Positions 22,940 to 32,792 of a stretch of DNA of 64,000 bases are shown here, piece after piece. Position numbers and translations under genes: made by a program. This stretch comes from Treponema sp. (lineage in GTDB: Bacteria > Spirochaetota > Spirochaetia > Treponematales > Treponemataceae), in NCBI GenBank assembly GCA_017469785.1, contig JAFUFU010000036.1, forward strand, positions 1-64,000, in the 5' to 3' direction. How positions within the stretch are numbered: position 1 is the stretch's first letter; each line of letters starts with the position of its first letter. The notes beneath the pieces are model-generated. The model was not told the DNA's origin. It was given only the letters and a program-made list of their open reading frames with translations, and searched no databases.

Positions 22940-24595
22940 TTAATATCCATCGCTCATGGCTCGGTTCAAATCGCGCTGGTAAAGCTCGGCATAGACAGGG
23001 CTTCGCATCTTGAGGTCGTCTTTTTTGGCTTGATTGAACGGGACGAAACGCCAGAATACGGCACGCAATTCTTTGTCCATGCGCTGGATACCGTCAACTT
23101 CTTTTGTCATCCAGAGAACATAATCAGCGATGAAGTATGATTTAAGATCACCCTTGAGTTTCTGGCGCTCAATCCACTGGTAATACTGACCGGTCAAGCC
23201 TTCCTCCATCCAGTAATAACTTGCCTTTTCTTTTGCAACCTGCCATCGTAAGTCAGCGACAGCCATGAGAATGGCAATTTTTAGATCACGCGGATACATT
23301 GGAATGACGATTCGTCCACGGCTTGTAACGCGGTTGTATCGGTCGAAAGGCTCCCAGCAGAAACCAAAATCGCCGTAGGTAGGAAGACAGAGAACATAAG
23401 GAACAATGCGGTTCTTCATGTTTTTGTGGATTCGGACGAAGCACTCCGGGTCATTATCCTCGACCCATTTGAGAATATTGAGTACGTTTTCGCGGAATCC
23501 TGTGAGACGAGGCACACAATGGTAGAATTCCCGCGTAAAAATCGGGAACTGATTACCCTGACGGCCACAAGTCATTTTTGCCATCTGTCGCACGGTCTGA
23601 TATTCAATCATCAAATCGCCGGTACTGACTTCAACCGCCTCAGGCTGCATAGACATCTTGTCCTGAAGAGAAGTGCCAATTGCTTTTGCTTCTTCAAATT
23701 CTTTGAGATAGCCTGCAAGCTCCTTATCAAGTTTCTGCAAGGCACGGAGTTTTTCCTGAATTTCTCCAAAGAGACGTTTTTGTCCGTCAGTATAAGGCTG
23801 CTTGTGCGGTTCCAGCCCCAGCATCAGATTATGTTCGCAGAGAGAATCAATACGGTTCCTAAGCTCATTTTCGAGCATCTGACGCTCAGCTTCCTTTGAG
23901 TTGAGAAGACTTTCGGCGTTCTGCAATTTGCCGTCATTCTTGCTTTTGAGCTGCTGAATTCGCTGGGCCTCGGCGCCGGGGTCGTTTTTGCGCGGAGCAC
24001 GGGCCTCGTCAGTGGCAGACAGATTGAGCCGGCCAGATGCGATTTCGCGGAACCATTCATCCATGTAATAAACAGGCTCACCAGTGTTGTTTTCGATAAT
24101 TACGGTTGAGAACAGCTGCTTCTGCTCCGGCGTGAAGAGGGATGGCAAAACGACGCCGAAACGCATGAGCATCTGCTTTGGTTTTTCCAGATTACGGTCG
24201 CTGGCTTTGGGACACATTACGCGGATAAGCTCCCACCATGAAGTGACGAGCTGCTGACGATAGACGGTCCTGTCTTTGGGATCCTGACAGGTGAGGTATT
24301 TTGATAGAATCTTGTGCACACGCTGTCCCTGCTCACCTTCACCACCAAGTGCCGTTTTATAATATGAGGTGCCGTCAAAAATATGATTAGACTCTTCTTC
24401 GTAGAATTTTGTAATTTCCTTGAAGCCCTGCTGGGACAAATCGACTTTGTGCGCACTGTCACGTGGTAAATTTTCAGCCTTTTTCTCAGGTGGTTCAGAA
24501 ATATCTTTGAAAGACGGTAACTCGCTAGGTCCTACATCAGCCTGGGTTTCAGCAAGCAATGCCGCGATGGTTGGGTCCAAATCTTGATCTGTCAT
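22940..24595 (-). CDS. Large cytoplasmic protein of unknown function
   Basis: A 551-residue acidic protein without signal peptide or membrane segment. The N-terminal 60 residues are low-complexity and Pro/Glu-rich. Residues about 215-325 (KNDGKLQNAESLLNSKEAER onwards) are a predicted coiled coil. The C-terminal part is rich in aromatic residues (WEPFDRYNRVTSRG, YYWMEEGLTGQYYQWIE). I do not recognise a domain family; it may be spirochaete-specific. An upstream TATAAT and a GAGGA Shine-Dalgarno support the start at 24595. It sits alone between pta and birA. Confidence 0.75.
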   Translation of the reverse strand: MTDQDLDPTIAALLAETQADVGPSELPSFKDISEPPEKKAENLPRDSAHKVDLSQQGFKEITKFYEEESNHIFDGTSYYKTALGGEGEQGQRVHKILSKYLTCQDPKDRTVYRQQLVTSWWELIRVMCPKASDRNLEKPKQMLMRFGVVLPSLFTPEQKQLFSTVIIENNTGEPVYYMDEWFREIASGRLNLSATDEARAPRKNDPGAEAQRIQQLKSKNDGKLQNAESLLNSKEAERQMLENELRNRIDSLCEHNLMLGLEPHKQPYTDGQKRLFGEIQEKLRALQKLDKELAGYLKEFEEAKAIGTSLQDKMSMQPEAVEVSTGDLMIEYQTVRQMAKMTCGRQGNQFPIFTREFYHCVPRLTGFRENVLNILKWVEDNDPECFVRIHKNMKNRIVPYVLCLPTYGDFGFCWEPFDRYNRVTSRGRIVIPMYPRDLKIAILMAVADLRWQVAKEKASYYWMEEGLTGQYYQWIERQKLKGDLKSYFIADYVLWMTKEVDGIQRMDKELRAVFWRFVPFNQAKKDDLKMRSPVYAELYQRDLNRAMSDGY

Positions 24596-24701
24596 ACTGC
24601 ATTTATCCTCAAAAATAAAACAAATTCAAATTAATTATAACACATATGGCAAATTTTTTCATCATAATTTTTAGGATTCCTGCCTTTAAAGATATCTGCT
24701 G

Positions 24702-25778
24702 TCAGACGAAATCATAGGAGTGCAGGGAAATTTCTCCAGAATTCAGTTTTTTTATTTCGTGCTCTTCTGTCTCGACAACAAGGCGCATTTCATCGTCAAC
24801 ATCTTTTACAATGGCTCTGTAAGTTTCCCCGGAAAGACCTGCAACAGGGTTTACGGTCACGCTTTTTCCTGCAAGCATTGAAAGCGAGCGATAATTCATG
24901 ATTATTTCTGATTTTGCCTGCTCATCATCGCTTTCAAAAGTCTTGTAGAACATTATGAGATTTTTTATGACCTCTGAGACAAGCTGATTTTTAGTACATG
25001 GCGTAAAATTTTCGCCTCTGGAGATTTTTGCCTCCTCAATACTTCCGGCAATTTTGGCAAGTTCTCCGGTTATATCAGGATTTTTACGGATATTTATCCC
25101 GATGCCCACAACAGCCGCATCAATGCTGCCTGTCTCGAAATTCGTGATTCCCTCAACAAGGATACCGCATATTTTTTTTCCGGCAAGAAATACGTCATTC
25201 ACCCATTTAATCTGCGGATTTTCCCCAAAAAGACTTTTGACCGCATTTGAGACTGCAAGGGCCGCCGCCGCCGTGTAAAGAGCAGGATTTTTTACACCAC
25301 CCCGGGGTGAATAGAGAAGCGAAAAATACACCCCTGTTTCCGCAGGAGAGACGAAAGTACGACCCAGTCTCCCCTTTCCACCTGTTTGCATTTCGGCAGC
25401 AAACAGCGAGATATGGGCTGTTTTGCCTTTTTCGGTAAGATTTCCTTCCGCGTCCCGGAAAGCCCCCACTTCTACAGCGCGCCGCTTTGCCTCAGAATTT
25501 GTGGAATCTATCGAATCAAAAGTATAGACATGCACTGGAGACGTGCCGGAAATCAAGCGGGATATTTCCCCTGCGTCCAGCTTGTCAGGCTTTGAAAGCA
25601 GCTTATAGCCCCTGTTCGTGACAGCCTGAATTCTATAGCCATCGCTTTCAAGTGAGCGAATTGCCTTCCAGATTGCCGTTCGGGAGACTCCGCAAGAAAG
25701 GGCAAGCTGCTCACCGGAAAGAAATTCGTCCTTTTTTAGAGAAAGAAGTGTTTGAAGAACGCTGTTTTTCGTAGACAT
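24702..25778 (-). CDS. birA: Biotin-protein ligase with repressor domain
   Basis: A 358-residue bifunctional BirA. The N-terminal winged helix (SGEQLALSCGVSRTAIWKAI, about 19-38) binds the biotin operator. The catalytic domain carries GGKGRLGRTFVSPAETGVYF (the biotinyl-AMP loop) and KWVNDVFLAGKKICGILVEG. It adds biotin to carboxylase subunits and represses biotin genes when loaded with biotinyl-AMP. Its ATG overlaps the stop of the PII-like gene by one base, so it is the last gene of a DUF1538-PII-birA operon. Confidence 0.94.
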   Translation of the reverse strand: MSTKNSVLQTLLSLKKDEFLSGEQLALSCGVSRTAIWKAIRSLESDGYRIQAVTNRGYKLLSKPDKLDAGEISRLISGTSPVHVYTFDSIDSTNSEAKRRAVEVGAFRDAEGNLTEKGKTAHISLFAAEMQTGGKGRLGRTFVSPAETGVYFSLLYSPRGGVKNPALYTAAAALAVSNAVKSLFGENPQIKWVNDVFLAGKKICGILVEGITNFETGSIDAAVVGIGINIRKNPDITGELAKIAGSIEEAKISRGENFTPCTKNQLVSEVIKNLIMFYKTFESDDEQAKSEIIMNYRSLSMLAGKSVTVNPVAGLSGETYRAIVKDVDDEMRLVVETEEHEIKKLNSGEISLHSYDFV

Positions 25779-26452
25779 TATTTTTTCTTTCCGAGGAGCT
25801 CAAAATCCGTTACAGGAGAGCTAAACGCGATTCCCATACCTGGCTCTTTGAGACACTTGACTTCTTTAATTGCGGAAAGCACGGCTTCTTTTTTGCCGCT
25901 CTCAACGACGATAATCAGCATGTCCTTTTCGGGAACGATGTGCATTCCGAAGAACTTTGCATCGTCCTCACGGGCAGTTCCTCGCGCGTTAATCACCGTT
26001 CCGCCTGTAGCACCGGCTTTTCTGGCCGCAAACATAACGTCGTCGGCATAGCCCTTGTTCACGATGACCGTAATCATATCGCTGGATTTTGTATTCTCAT
26101 TCATTTTTTCTTCTCCTTTTGAATCGCTGGATTCTGCTTTTCCAGAAACAATGCCGGCTTTTAATGTGGAATCAACAGCCAGAGTAAATAGGCAGCCGAA
26201 ATCAGTTTTTTCATTTTTTGCAGAATCAAGGATTGCGCTCATAATCGCCGATTTTTTTTCTGAATCAACGACCATGTAAATCAAATCTTTTGTAGTCTCG
26301 CCGGTTCCGAGAATGGCGCCTAGATTTGACTTTGCAAGAGCCCGCCCCATTAAGACAGTGCCTCCACCGCAGCCAGCCGCAACTGCCGCCTTGGTAAGTT
26401 TTTCGCCCCTGTCATGGGGAACGATACTTATAATCAGTGAAAATGCGCTCAT
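25778..26452 (-). CDS. Tandem PII-like signalling protein
   Basis: A 224-residue protein made of two ferredoxin-like PII/GlnB-type repeats (about 1-100 and 118-222) joined by a Lys/Glu/Ser linker. The first has SLIISIVPHDRGEKLTKAAV and GGTVLMGRA; the second has MITVIVNKGYADDVMFAARK and GGTVINARGT. Such PII-like proteins bind small effectors and gate a neighbouring transporter. It overlaps the DUF1538 gene by 4 bp (ATGA) and birA by 1 bp. The uridylylation Tyr of classical GlnB is not apparent. Confidence 0.8.
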   Translation of the reverse strand: MSAFSLIISIVPHDRGEKLTKAAVAAGCGGGTVLMGRALAKSNLGAILGTGETTKDLIYMVVDSEKKSAIMSAILDSAKNEKTDFGCLFTLAVDSTLKAGIVSGKAESSDSKGEEKMNENTKSSDMITVIVNKGYADDVMFAARKAGATGGTVINARGTAREDDAKFFGMHIVPEKDMLIIVVESGKKEAVLSAIKEVKCLKEPGMGIAFSSPVTDFELLGKKK

Positions 26453-27984
26453 TCCTGCACCTCCGACACAATCTTTGCTTTTTCAGCCCGGCCGGACTTA
26501 ATCTTGAAGATGATTCCAAGAACCTGAATCGCAATCAAGGGTGTCATGGCCACCAATGCGATTACGCCGAAAGCGTCCACCGCAGGATTTCCGCCGCTTG
26601 AAGCCGAGGCTCCCAAAGTGAATGAAAGAATAAAAGTGCTTGTCATTGGCCCGCTGGCGACTCCGCCTGAGTCAAAGGCAATTCCTGTAAAAAGCTTCGG
26701 ACAGATAAAGGATAAAATCAAAGCCAGAGAATAGCCCGGAATCAGTATGTACCAAAGGGAAAAGCCGAAAAGAACACGGAGCATCGAAATTCCTATTGAA
26801 ATAGCGACGCCTGAGCTCAAAGCCCCCAGCATTACCTTTCGCTTAATCGTGCCGCCGGAAATCGACTCAACCTGATCCGTCAAAACCCAGACAGCCGGCT
26901 CTGCGCTTACGATAATCGCGCCGAATACAAGGCCTGTCACTACGAGAAGCGCTGTCCAGAAAGTACCTGTCTGGCTTGCAGCTCCCAGAACGTTTCCCAA
27001 AGCCTCACCAGCTGGCATAAAGCCCCCCTGGGCGCCAGTAAGAAATAAAATCAAGCCGACGAAGCTCATCACAAAGCCCCGTGCCATTCGGACGACCTGC
27101 ATAGGAGGCATTTTTAAAAGAAAAATCTGAAAAAGAACGGCCATTCCAGCCAAAGGAGCAAGAGCCGCAGCAACTTCCTTAAAAATCGAGGGCAAAAGGT
27201 TCAGGAAGACGAGGATTCCACTGCCAGCAAGACCGTGAGAGCTTTCGGCAACAGAATCAGCAGAAGAAGAATTTCCACCGGACAAAATGATTCCGTAAAC
27301 GATGACCGCAAGGACCGGCCCAATTGATGCAATTCCCGTTAAGCCGAAAGAATCATCACTTGAAGACTTGAGTTTTCCGTTTTTGTCGGATTTTGCACGG
27401 ACGGCCGCCACACCTACGCCCAATGCCATTATGAAAGGAACAGTCATTGGACCGGTCGTGGCACCGCCTGAATCAAAGGCGACTCCCTGAAATGTGGCCG
27501 GAGTGAAAAAGGCCATGACAAAGACGAAAATGTATGAAATCGTAAGAAGAATGTTCAACGGAATGGAAAGCACGGTACGGAGAATGCCCAATGCCACAAA
27601 CAATCCCACGCCCACGGCAATCATGAAAATCAACCCCCACTTGCTTACGTCAGGTGCGATTCCCCGAACCTGATCGGCAAGAACCTGAACATCCGGCTCT
27701 GCCACGGTAACGATAAAGCCAATGAGAAAAGCTGTCCCAAGAAGCAAGGGGAGACTTCGCTTGGCCGTAAGGGCCGCTCCGCTCCGCTCACCGATAGGGA
27801 GGATTCCGATATCGACGCCAAGAAGAAAAATCGTAAGCCCGAAAATCACAAGGATTCCACCGATTACAAAACGCGACATAACCGTGAAAGATAAGGGGGC
27901 TATCGTAAGCCCCATTACAATCACAAGAATCATAATCGGCAGTACAGAGGAGACAGTCTCCCTAAATTTTTGAAAAAGATTCAT
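26449..27984 (-). CDS. DUF1538 integral membrane transporter-like protein
   Basis: A 511-residue membrane protein with two homologous halves. Each contains the duplicated signature FDSGG-x-x-x-GPMT (about 172-182 and about 434-444) and AEPDVQVLADQV / AEPAVWVLTDQV before a loop. This is the DUF1538 family, regularly found beside PII-like genes and thought to be a regulated transporter; the substrate is not known. The internal repeat implies an inverted or tandem two-fold fold. It is the first gene of the operon with the PII-like protein and birA. Confidence 0.85.
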   Translation of the reverse strand: MNLFQKFRETVSSVLPIMILVIVMGLTIAPLSFTVMSRFVIGGILVIFGLTIFLLGVDIGILPIGERSGAALTAKRSLPLLLGTAFLIGFIVTVAEPDVQVLADQVRGIAPDVSKWGLIFMIAVGVGLFVALGILRTVLSIPLNILLTISYIFVFVMAFFTPATFQGVAFDSGGATTGPMTVPFIMALGVGVAAVRAKSDKNGKLKSSSDDSFGLTGIASIGPVLAVIVYGIILSGGNSSSADSVAESSHGLAGSGILVFLNLLPSIFKEVAAALAPLAGMAVLFQIFLLKMPPMQVVRMARGFVMSFVGLILFLTGAQGGFMPAGEALGNVLGAASQTGTFWTALLVVTGLVFGAIIVSAEPAVWVLTDQVESISGGTIKRKVMLGALSSGVAISIGISMLRVLFGFSLWYILIPGYSLALILSFICPKLFTGIAFDSGGVASGPMTSTFILSFTLGASASSGGNPAVDAFGVIALVAMTPLIAIQVLGIIFKIKSGRAEKAKIVSEVQE

Positions 27985-28015
27985 CCAGCCAGCTCCGTAT
28001 TAATAGAAAGAAAAA

Positions 28016-30106
28016 CTATACTCTGAACAACAAATCGCTGTAGCTTGGATAAGGCTTGTATTTTTCGCCCAAAATCGGCTCAATCTGGTCGGCGATTTTG
28101 CGGGTGGCTTCCATCTGAGGGATTACTTTGTCCACATAGAAACGAGCCTGCTTTGGCACATCGGCGATTGCCACGGCCTCATTGTGGACTTTCTCAAGTT
28201 TTTGCGCCTCGGAATCGAGCTTGTCGGCAAGGGCAGAGATTTTTTTGACAAGGTTTGCCTGAGCCGAGCATTTTGCGTTCGGAACGATTGACATCACCTT
28301 GGAAGCTGATTCTGCAACCGCGCTCATGTAGGCGTAGCTTGCAGGAAGAATATCCTTGTAAATCATGTCCAGCATGGTGTTTACTTCGATGTTGAGCACC
28401 TTTGAGTATTTTTCAAGCTTGACTTCATGGTGGCTCTTCATCTCGCTTTCGCTGTAAACGCCGTATTTTGTGAACATTTCGATATTCTTGGCGTCAAGGT
28501 AGTGCTCCATTGCGTCCGGCAAAGTTTTAAGGTTCAAAAGGCCGCGTTTTTCGGCTTCTTTTACCCACTCGTCATCGTAGCCGTTGCCGTTGAAGATGAT
28601 TTTCTTGTGCTCGATGACTTTTTCTTTGATGAGTTCCTGCAAGTCAGTGTTCAAGTCGCGGGAATTTTCAAGCCGTGTGGCAAATTCGTCCAAAGTTTCG
28701 GCGACAATCGTGTTCAGAACAACGTTCGGACCGGAAATTGAGAGAGATGAACCCAGCGAGCGGAACTCGAATTTGTTTCCCGTAAAGGCGAATGGTGAAG
28801 TTCGGTTTCGGTCAGTCGTGTCCTTAGGGATTGCCGGAAGGACAGAAACACCGATCTGCATTTTTTCGTGAGTTTTCTGGCTGTAAGGAGAGCCTGTTTC
28901 GATTGAGTCCAAAACAGCCTGCAATTCATCCCCGATGAACATTGAGATTATTGCCGGTGGTGCCTCGTTTGCTCCCAAGCGGTGATCGTTTCCGGCAGAA
29001 GCAACGCTGTCACGGAGCAAATCCTGATGCTTGTCCACGGCCTGAATCACGGCAGTGAGCATAAGAAGGAACTGGGCATTCTCCCGCGGAGTTTCGCCCG
29101 GCTCAAGAAGATTGAAGCCGTCATCGGTGCTCATTGACCAGTTGTTGTGCTTTCCGCTGCCGTTTACGCCGGCAAAAGGCTTTTCGGCAAGAAGGCAGTA
29201 CAAGCCGTGCTTCAAGGCGACTTCTTTCATTAGGCGCATGGTGAGCTGGTTCTGGTCTGCGCTCAAGTTCGTCGTGGTGAAAATCGGAGCCATTTCGTGC
29301 TGGGCGGGAGCGACCTCGTTGTGCTTGGTCTTGCTCAAAATTCCAAGCTTCCACAATTCGTTGTCCAAATCCGCCATGAACTCGGCGATTCGAGGCTTGA
29401 TTGAGCCGTAGTAGTGGTCGTCCATTTCCTGACCTTTCGGCGGCATAGAGCCAAAGAGAGTGCGGCCTGTGAAAATCAAATCTTTTCTCTGTTCCCAGAG
29501 TTTTTTGTCGATTAAGAAATATTCCTGCTCAGGGCCAACCGTTGTAATCACTCGTTTTGCAGAAGTGTTTCCGAAGAGGCGGAGGATTCGCAAAGCCTGA
29601 GTGTTGAGTGCTTCCATTGAGCGGAGAAGGGGAGTCTTTTTGTCCAGAGACTCGCCTGTATAAGAGCAGAAGGCCGTCGGAATGTAAAGTGAGCCGTCTT
29701 TGATGAAAGCGTAAGATGTTGGGTCCCAGGCAGTGTAGCCGCGGGCTTCAAAAGTAGCGCGGATTCCGCCAGAAGGGAATGATGAGCCGTCAACCTCGCC
29801 CTTTACCAGCTCCTTGCCGGAAAATTCCATGATTACGCCGGAACCGTTGGGAGAAATGAAAGAATCGTGCTTTTCGGCGGTGACGCCAGTGAGAGGCTGG
29901 AACCAGTGAGTGAAGTGAGTGGCTCCCTTTTCGATTGCCCAGTCTTTCATTGCGTTGGCAACCACATTGGCCACATCAAGCTCCAGCGGCGAGCCCTGCT
30001 GAATCGTCTTTCTAAGCGATTTGTAAGTGTCTTTGGGGAGACGAGCGCGCATCACATCGTCATTGAAAACCATGCTTCCAAAAATCTCTGGTACGGTAAC
30101 GGACAT
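28016..30106 (-). CDS. glnN: Type III glutamine synthetase
   Basis: A 696-residue GSIII that makes glutamine from glutamate and ammonia with ATP. Diagnostic segments: the N-terminal FGSMVFND region, [32 protein letters not shown] (partial), [10 protein letters not shown] and [10 protein letters not shown], with [15 protein letters not shown] in the catalytic core. The length matches GSIII (about 700), not type I. A second glutamine synthetase, type I-like, lies at 62534. SD AGGAG. Its leader of about 130 nt contains hairpin repeat R2, which may affect expression. Confidence 0.95.
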   Translation of the reverse strand: MSVTVPEIFGSMVFNDDVMRARLPKDTYKSLRKTIQQGSPLELDVANVVANAMKDWAIEKGATHFTHWFQPLTGVTAEKHDSFISPNGSGVIMEFSGKELVKGEVDGSSFPSGGIRATFEARGYTAWDPTSYAFIKDGSLYIPTAFCSYTGESLDKKTPLLRSMEALNTQALRILRLFGNTSAKRVITTVGPEQEYFLIDKKLWEQRKDLIFTGRTLFGSMPPKGQEMDDHYYGSIKPRIAEFMADLDNELWKLGILSKTKHNEVAPAQHEMAPIFTTTNLSADQNQLTMRLMKEVALKHGLYCLLAEKPFAGVNGSGKHNNWSMSTDDGFNLLEPGETPRENAQFLLMLTAVIQAVDKHQDLLRDSVASAGNDHRLGANEAPPAIISMFIGDELQAVLDSIETGSPYSQKTHEKMQIGVSVLPAIPKDTTDRNRTSPFAFTGNKFEFRSLGSSLSISGPNVVLNTIVAETLDEFATRLENSRDLNTDLQELIKEKVIEHKKIIFNGNGYDDEWVKEAEKRGLLNLKTLPDAMEHYLDAKNIEMFTKYGVYSESEMKSHHEVKLEKYSKVLNIEVNTMLDMIYKDILPASYAYMSAVAESASKVMSIVPNAKCSAQANLVKKISALADKLDSEAQKLEKVHNEAVAIADVPKQARFYVDKVIPQMEATRKIADQIEPILGEKYKPYPSYSDLLFRV

Positions 30107-30130
30107 TTTATACTCCTATTTAGGCTCAAG

Positions 30131-30222
30131 CACCGCACGGATGCGGTGAAAAAGCAAGGAGAGAATTTTCTGAAAGAAAATTCTCGTACGAACAAAAAAT
30201 CCACGGATGGATTTTTTGTTCG
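30131..30222. repeat. Dispersed hairpin repeat R2 in the glnN leader
   Basis: Three hairpins: CACCGCA-CGGA-TGCGGTG (30131-30148), GAGAATTTTC-TGAAA-GAAAATTCTC (30161-30185) and a 15-bp stem with loop CGGA (30189-30222). The linker GAAAAAGCAAGGAGAG after the first hairpin is nearly identical to that of R3 (47070-47084). It lies in the glnN leader, on the opposite strand sense (glnN mRNA has TCCG loops). Confidence 0.6.
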
Positions 30223-30364
30223 CCTACTCCTAAGTGCAGGAATAATACCATAAATCACAAGAAAATAGAATAGGAAGAAAATATGAGCAAAGAAAATGCG
30301 GTTACAAGCTATATAGAAATAACACATAACATGCACTTCAATGCGGCATGACAGATTCATCGCC

Positions 30365-30463
30365 CTATTTTTCTTTGTGCCGCCTGTCCAGCTCGTTGTA
30401 GACATCCTGCCAGTTTACGCCGCCAGCGACAACGACACGGCAATTTACAGCCTGGCGCAAAGA
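30365..30463 (-). pseudogene. Internally deleted relic of the HisA-HisIE fusion gene
   Basis: In one frame the minus strand reads SLRQAVNCRVVVAGGVN followed directly by WQDVYNELDRRHKEK and a stop. Both pieces match the intact gene at 34423-35724, but the roughly 215 residues between them are missing. Homology begins about 10 bp beyond the stop and ends near 30463. It carries synonymous differences from the intact copy, so it is an old duplication rather than an assembly artefact. It has no start signal. Confidence 0.8.
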
Positions 30464-30513
30464 CTGAGGGGCGAGATTCAGAAAGCTGTACTGACGACAA
30501 TAGATGAGAAGAT

Positions 30514-31211
30514 TTAGAACTTTGAAGTCACTCTACGAAATTCCTCTTCTTCCTTCCAATACCCCAGCAGCTCTTCCCTGCTATTCAGCCCGATCTTCGT
30601 GTAAATCCGGCTGATATTGTTTTCCACCGTGCGCTTGTTCAGCCCCAGTTTTTCTGCGATTTCGGGATTTGTGTATTTCTGCATAACAAGCTGGATAATG
30701 CTGATTTCGCGTTTTGTGAATTTGGAAAGGGAATGTTCAAACGACACGAGACTTTTTGCGAGCGACGGCTCTACATAAAGCGTGCCGGTCATAACAGATT
30801 CAATCGCCTTTCTAAGCTCGCTTTCATCGCTCAGTTTGGTCACATAGCCCATTGCCCCGGCCTCAATCGCCGAGTTCACGAAGCTTGGCGAGGAATGCAT
30901 TGAATACACGATTATTTTGATTTGCGGGAATTTTTCGTGACAGGCTCCAATCAGCGAGATTCCCGCATCGTTCTCACCATCAAGATTCAAGTCGGTAATC
31001 AGCACATCGGGGATTTTCGCTGCCTCGCTGTCTTCATTTTTTGTCTGCGGTTTCCACCATGCGAGTTTTCGGCTTGTGCCATAAAGTCCAGAAAGCCCTT
31101 CGTGTCAGCCGAGCAGCCGACGCACTCATAATTCGATTTTTCGCAAAGATAGCTGATGATTCCCTGCCGCATAAGGCTGTGGTCTTCAACCAAAAAGAAC
31201 GATTTTTTCAT
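30514..31211 (-). pseudogene. NarL/LuxR-type response regulator broken by a frameshift
   Basis: The receiver begins MKKSFFLVEDHSLMRQGIIS (31211 leftwards), with the acidic pair VEDH. The frame is lost after QAENSHGGNRRQK at a six-A run (T at 31037-31042). It resumes as NEDSEAAKIPDVLITDLNLDG, which contains the phospho-acceptor Asp, then the LuxR HTH (FTKREISIIQLVMQKYTNPE onwards). One extra A restores a normal regulator of about 230 residues. It overlaps the kinase stop (ATGA) and completes a two-component operon. This could be a phase-off state, decay, ribosomal slippage or a sequencing indel. Confidence 0.8.
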
Positions 31212-32062
31212 ATTTGCTCCAGCGGCACAAACAATTTTACTTCCGTGCCGACATCTTTTTCTGAATTTACCGTAAGTTTTCCGCCGAGGTGAGATGCCCG
31301 CATTTTCATTCCCTGCAAGCCGAAATGCCCATGCCTGCGGTTCTGCCCGAACACTCCGCCTCCCCCGCCGCCGACAAGCGAATTTTTTGAAAAGCCTTTT
31401 CCGTCGTCTTCTATAGAAATGTACAAGCCCGACATCTCGTTTTTTTGCTCACGGCGGATGATGACCGAAACTTCGCTCGCCTGCGCATGTTTTTTGATAT
31501 TTGAAAGCGATTCCTGCACGATGCGGTAAATGCCGAGCTTCTGCGAATCCAAAAAACGAGCCGAATCAAGCACGGACTCGCAATCATCAAGAATCGCAAG
31601 GGAAACATCAAGCTGATTTTTGTCGCGGAAATTCTGGCACAAAGACTGAACCGCCGCCGAAAGTCTCTCGTGGGCAAGGTCTGGCGGAATCAGCTCGTAG
31701 CAGATTGAGCGGATTTCTGTAATGCATGCGCGCAAAAGCTCCTTCTGGCTCTCGTCCTTTGCAAGAGAGACCGCAACCCGCAAATCCTGCGCCACCGTAT
31801 CATGAAGCTCCGCCGAAAGCCGGGAACGCTCTTCTTCCTGCGCATTTATGATGTGAGAGGCATATTCGTCGGATTCTTTTTGGCGTTGTTTTGAAATTGA
31901 GATTCGGATTAGAGCAATCACCACGGCAAGAAGAGCCGCACAGCAAACGACCACAAGAATCACAAAAAAGACGGTGAACGAACGCACCATCTCCGAGAGT
32001 TTTTGGATTTCTTCCGGATTTAACTTAATATTTGTATAGGGGGGGGGTAACAGCAAGTTCAT
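31208..32062 (-). CDS. NarL-type sensor histidine kinase with a poly-C gene start
   Basis: A 284-residue kinase. One transmembrane helix (about 29-55) is followed by the HisKA_3 dimerisation box SAELHDTVAQDLRVAVSL with the phospho-acceptor His (about residue 87), and a HATPase domain (SLSNIKKHAQASEVSVIIRR, then DDGKGF and a Gly-rich stretch). Codons 6-8 are CCC CCC CCC, part of a nine-base C tract (32039-32047), so a one-base change would shift the frame right after the start. It overlaps the upstream membrane gene (ATGA) and the downstream regulator. The sensory part is presumably supplied by the 204-residue partner. Confidence 0.85.
   Translation of the reverse strand: MNLLLPPPYTNIKLNPEEIQKLSEMVRSFTVFFVILVVVCCAALLAVVIALIRISISKQRQKESDEYASHIINAQEEERSRLSAELHDTVAQDLRVAVSLAKDESQKELLRACITEIRSICYELIPPDLAHERLSAAVQSLCQNFRDKNQLDVSLAILDDCESVLDSARFLDSQKLGIYRIVQESLSNIKKHAQASEVSVIIRREQKNEMSGLYISIEDDGKGFSKNSLVGGGGGGVFGQNRRHGHFGLQGMKMRASHLGGKLTVNSEKDVGTEVKLFVPLEQI
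32039..32047. repeat. Nine-G/C homopolymer inside the kinase start region
   Basis: A run of nine G on the plus strand (nine C in the mRNA) at codons 6-8 of the kinase gene. In-frame length is 9; 8 or 10 would abolish the protein. Candidate phase-variation tract. Confidence 0.6.
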
Positions 32063-32673
32063 TCATCAATATTCTCCGCTTTTTTTACAACCTGATACAG
32101 AGCCGCTCCCAAAAAAGTGCAGATAAGCCGGTCAAGTACGGTGATTGGAATCCGTGAGAAAATGCAGGCAACGAAAAGCCCGAAATGCTGACCAAGAAAG
32201 GCAGTCACGAAATTACGCACGGGATTTTCATAAATCTGATTGTCAAAGCAAATTCTCTGAACAGCCTCAATCGAGCCTCCGATAATGCTGGAAGCGAAAG
32301 CCGTCACAAGCGAAATCAAAACGAGATAGAGGATTGTGAGAGTCCTTGAAAGATAAAAATTCTGATTTCTCCAGTAAAAAAAACATGTAAAGAAGGCAAT
32401 CGCAGCCCCGCACAAGCAGTACATTATCTCCCACGGATAAACAGGATTCCCCAGAATCATCATAAGGAAAAAGCGCAGGATATTGTAACTGATTCCGACC
32501 ATCATCCCCGGAACAAGACCCGCATAGAACACGATGAACACCGTGCCGACTGTGTCCATAAAAAGCGGAAGATGCAGTATATCGCCCAGAATATATGCCA
32601 CAAGAAGATTGAAAGCTTGGGCGAGAAGGCAGAGAAGGATAATTTTTGCAGTCTGATTATACAAGTTTTTCAT
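32059..32673 (-). CDS. Polytopic membrane protein, probable sensor partner
   Basis: A 204-residue protein with five to six transmembrane helices. The LPLFMDTVGTVFIVFYAGLV and GISYNILRFFLMMILGNPVY segments resemble the ECF-S/5TM-type membrane modules often joined to histidine kinases. It overlaps the kinase gene by 4 bp, so the two are made together. It could be a split sensor domain of the kinase or a vitamin-transporter S component; the operon favours the sensor. Confidence 0.65.
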   Translation of the reverse strand: MKNLYNQTAKIILLCLLAQAFNLLVAYILGDILHLPLFMDTVGTVFIVFYAGLVPGMMVGISYNILRFFLMMILGNPVYPWEIMYCLCGAAIAFFTCFFYWRNQNFYLSRTLTILYLVLISLVTAFASSIIGGSIEAVQRICFDNQIYENPVRNFVTAFLGQHFGLFVACIFSRIPITVLDRLICTFLGAALYQVVKKAENIDE

Positions 32674-32792
32674 AAAGCATGGGATTATTATGGCATAATA
32701 GGGGAGAATTATCTATAAAAACTCGCCAAGCAGACGTTCCGCATGGCGAAGTGACTCATTTCTGTATCACGGAATTATCCGCTTGATTTTAG

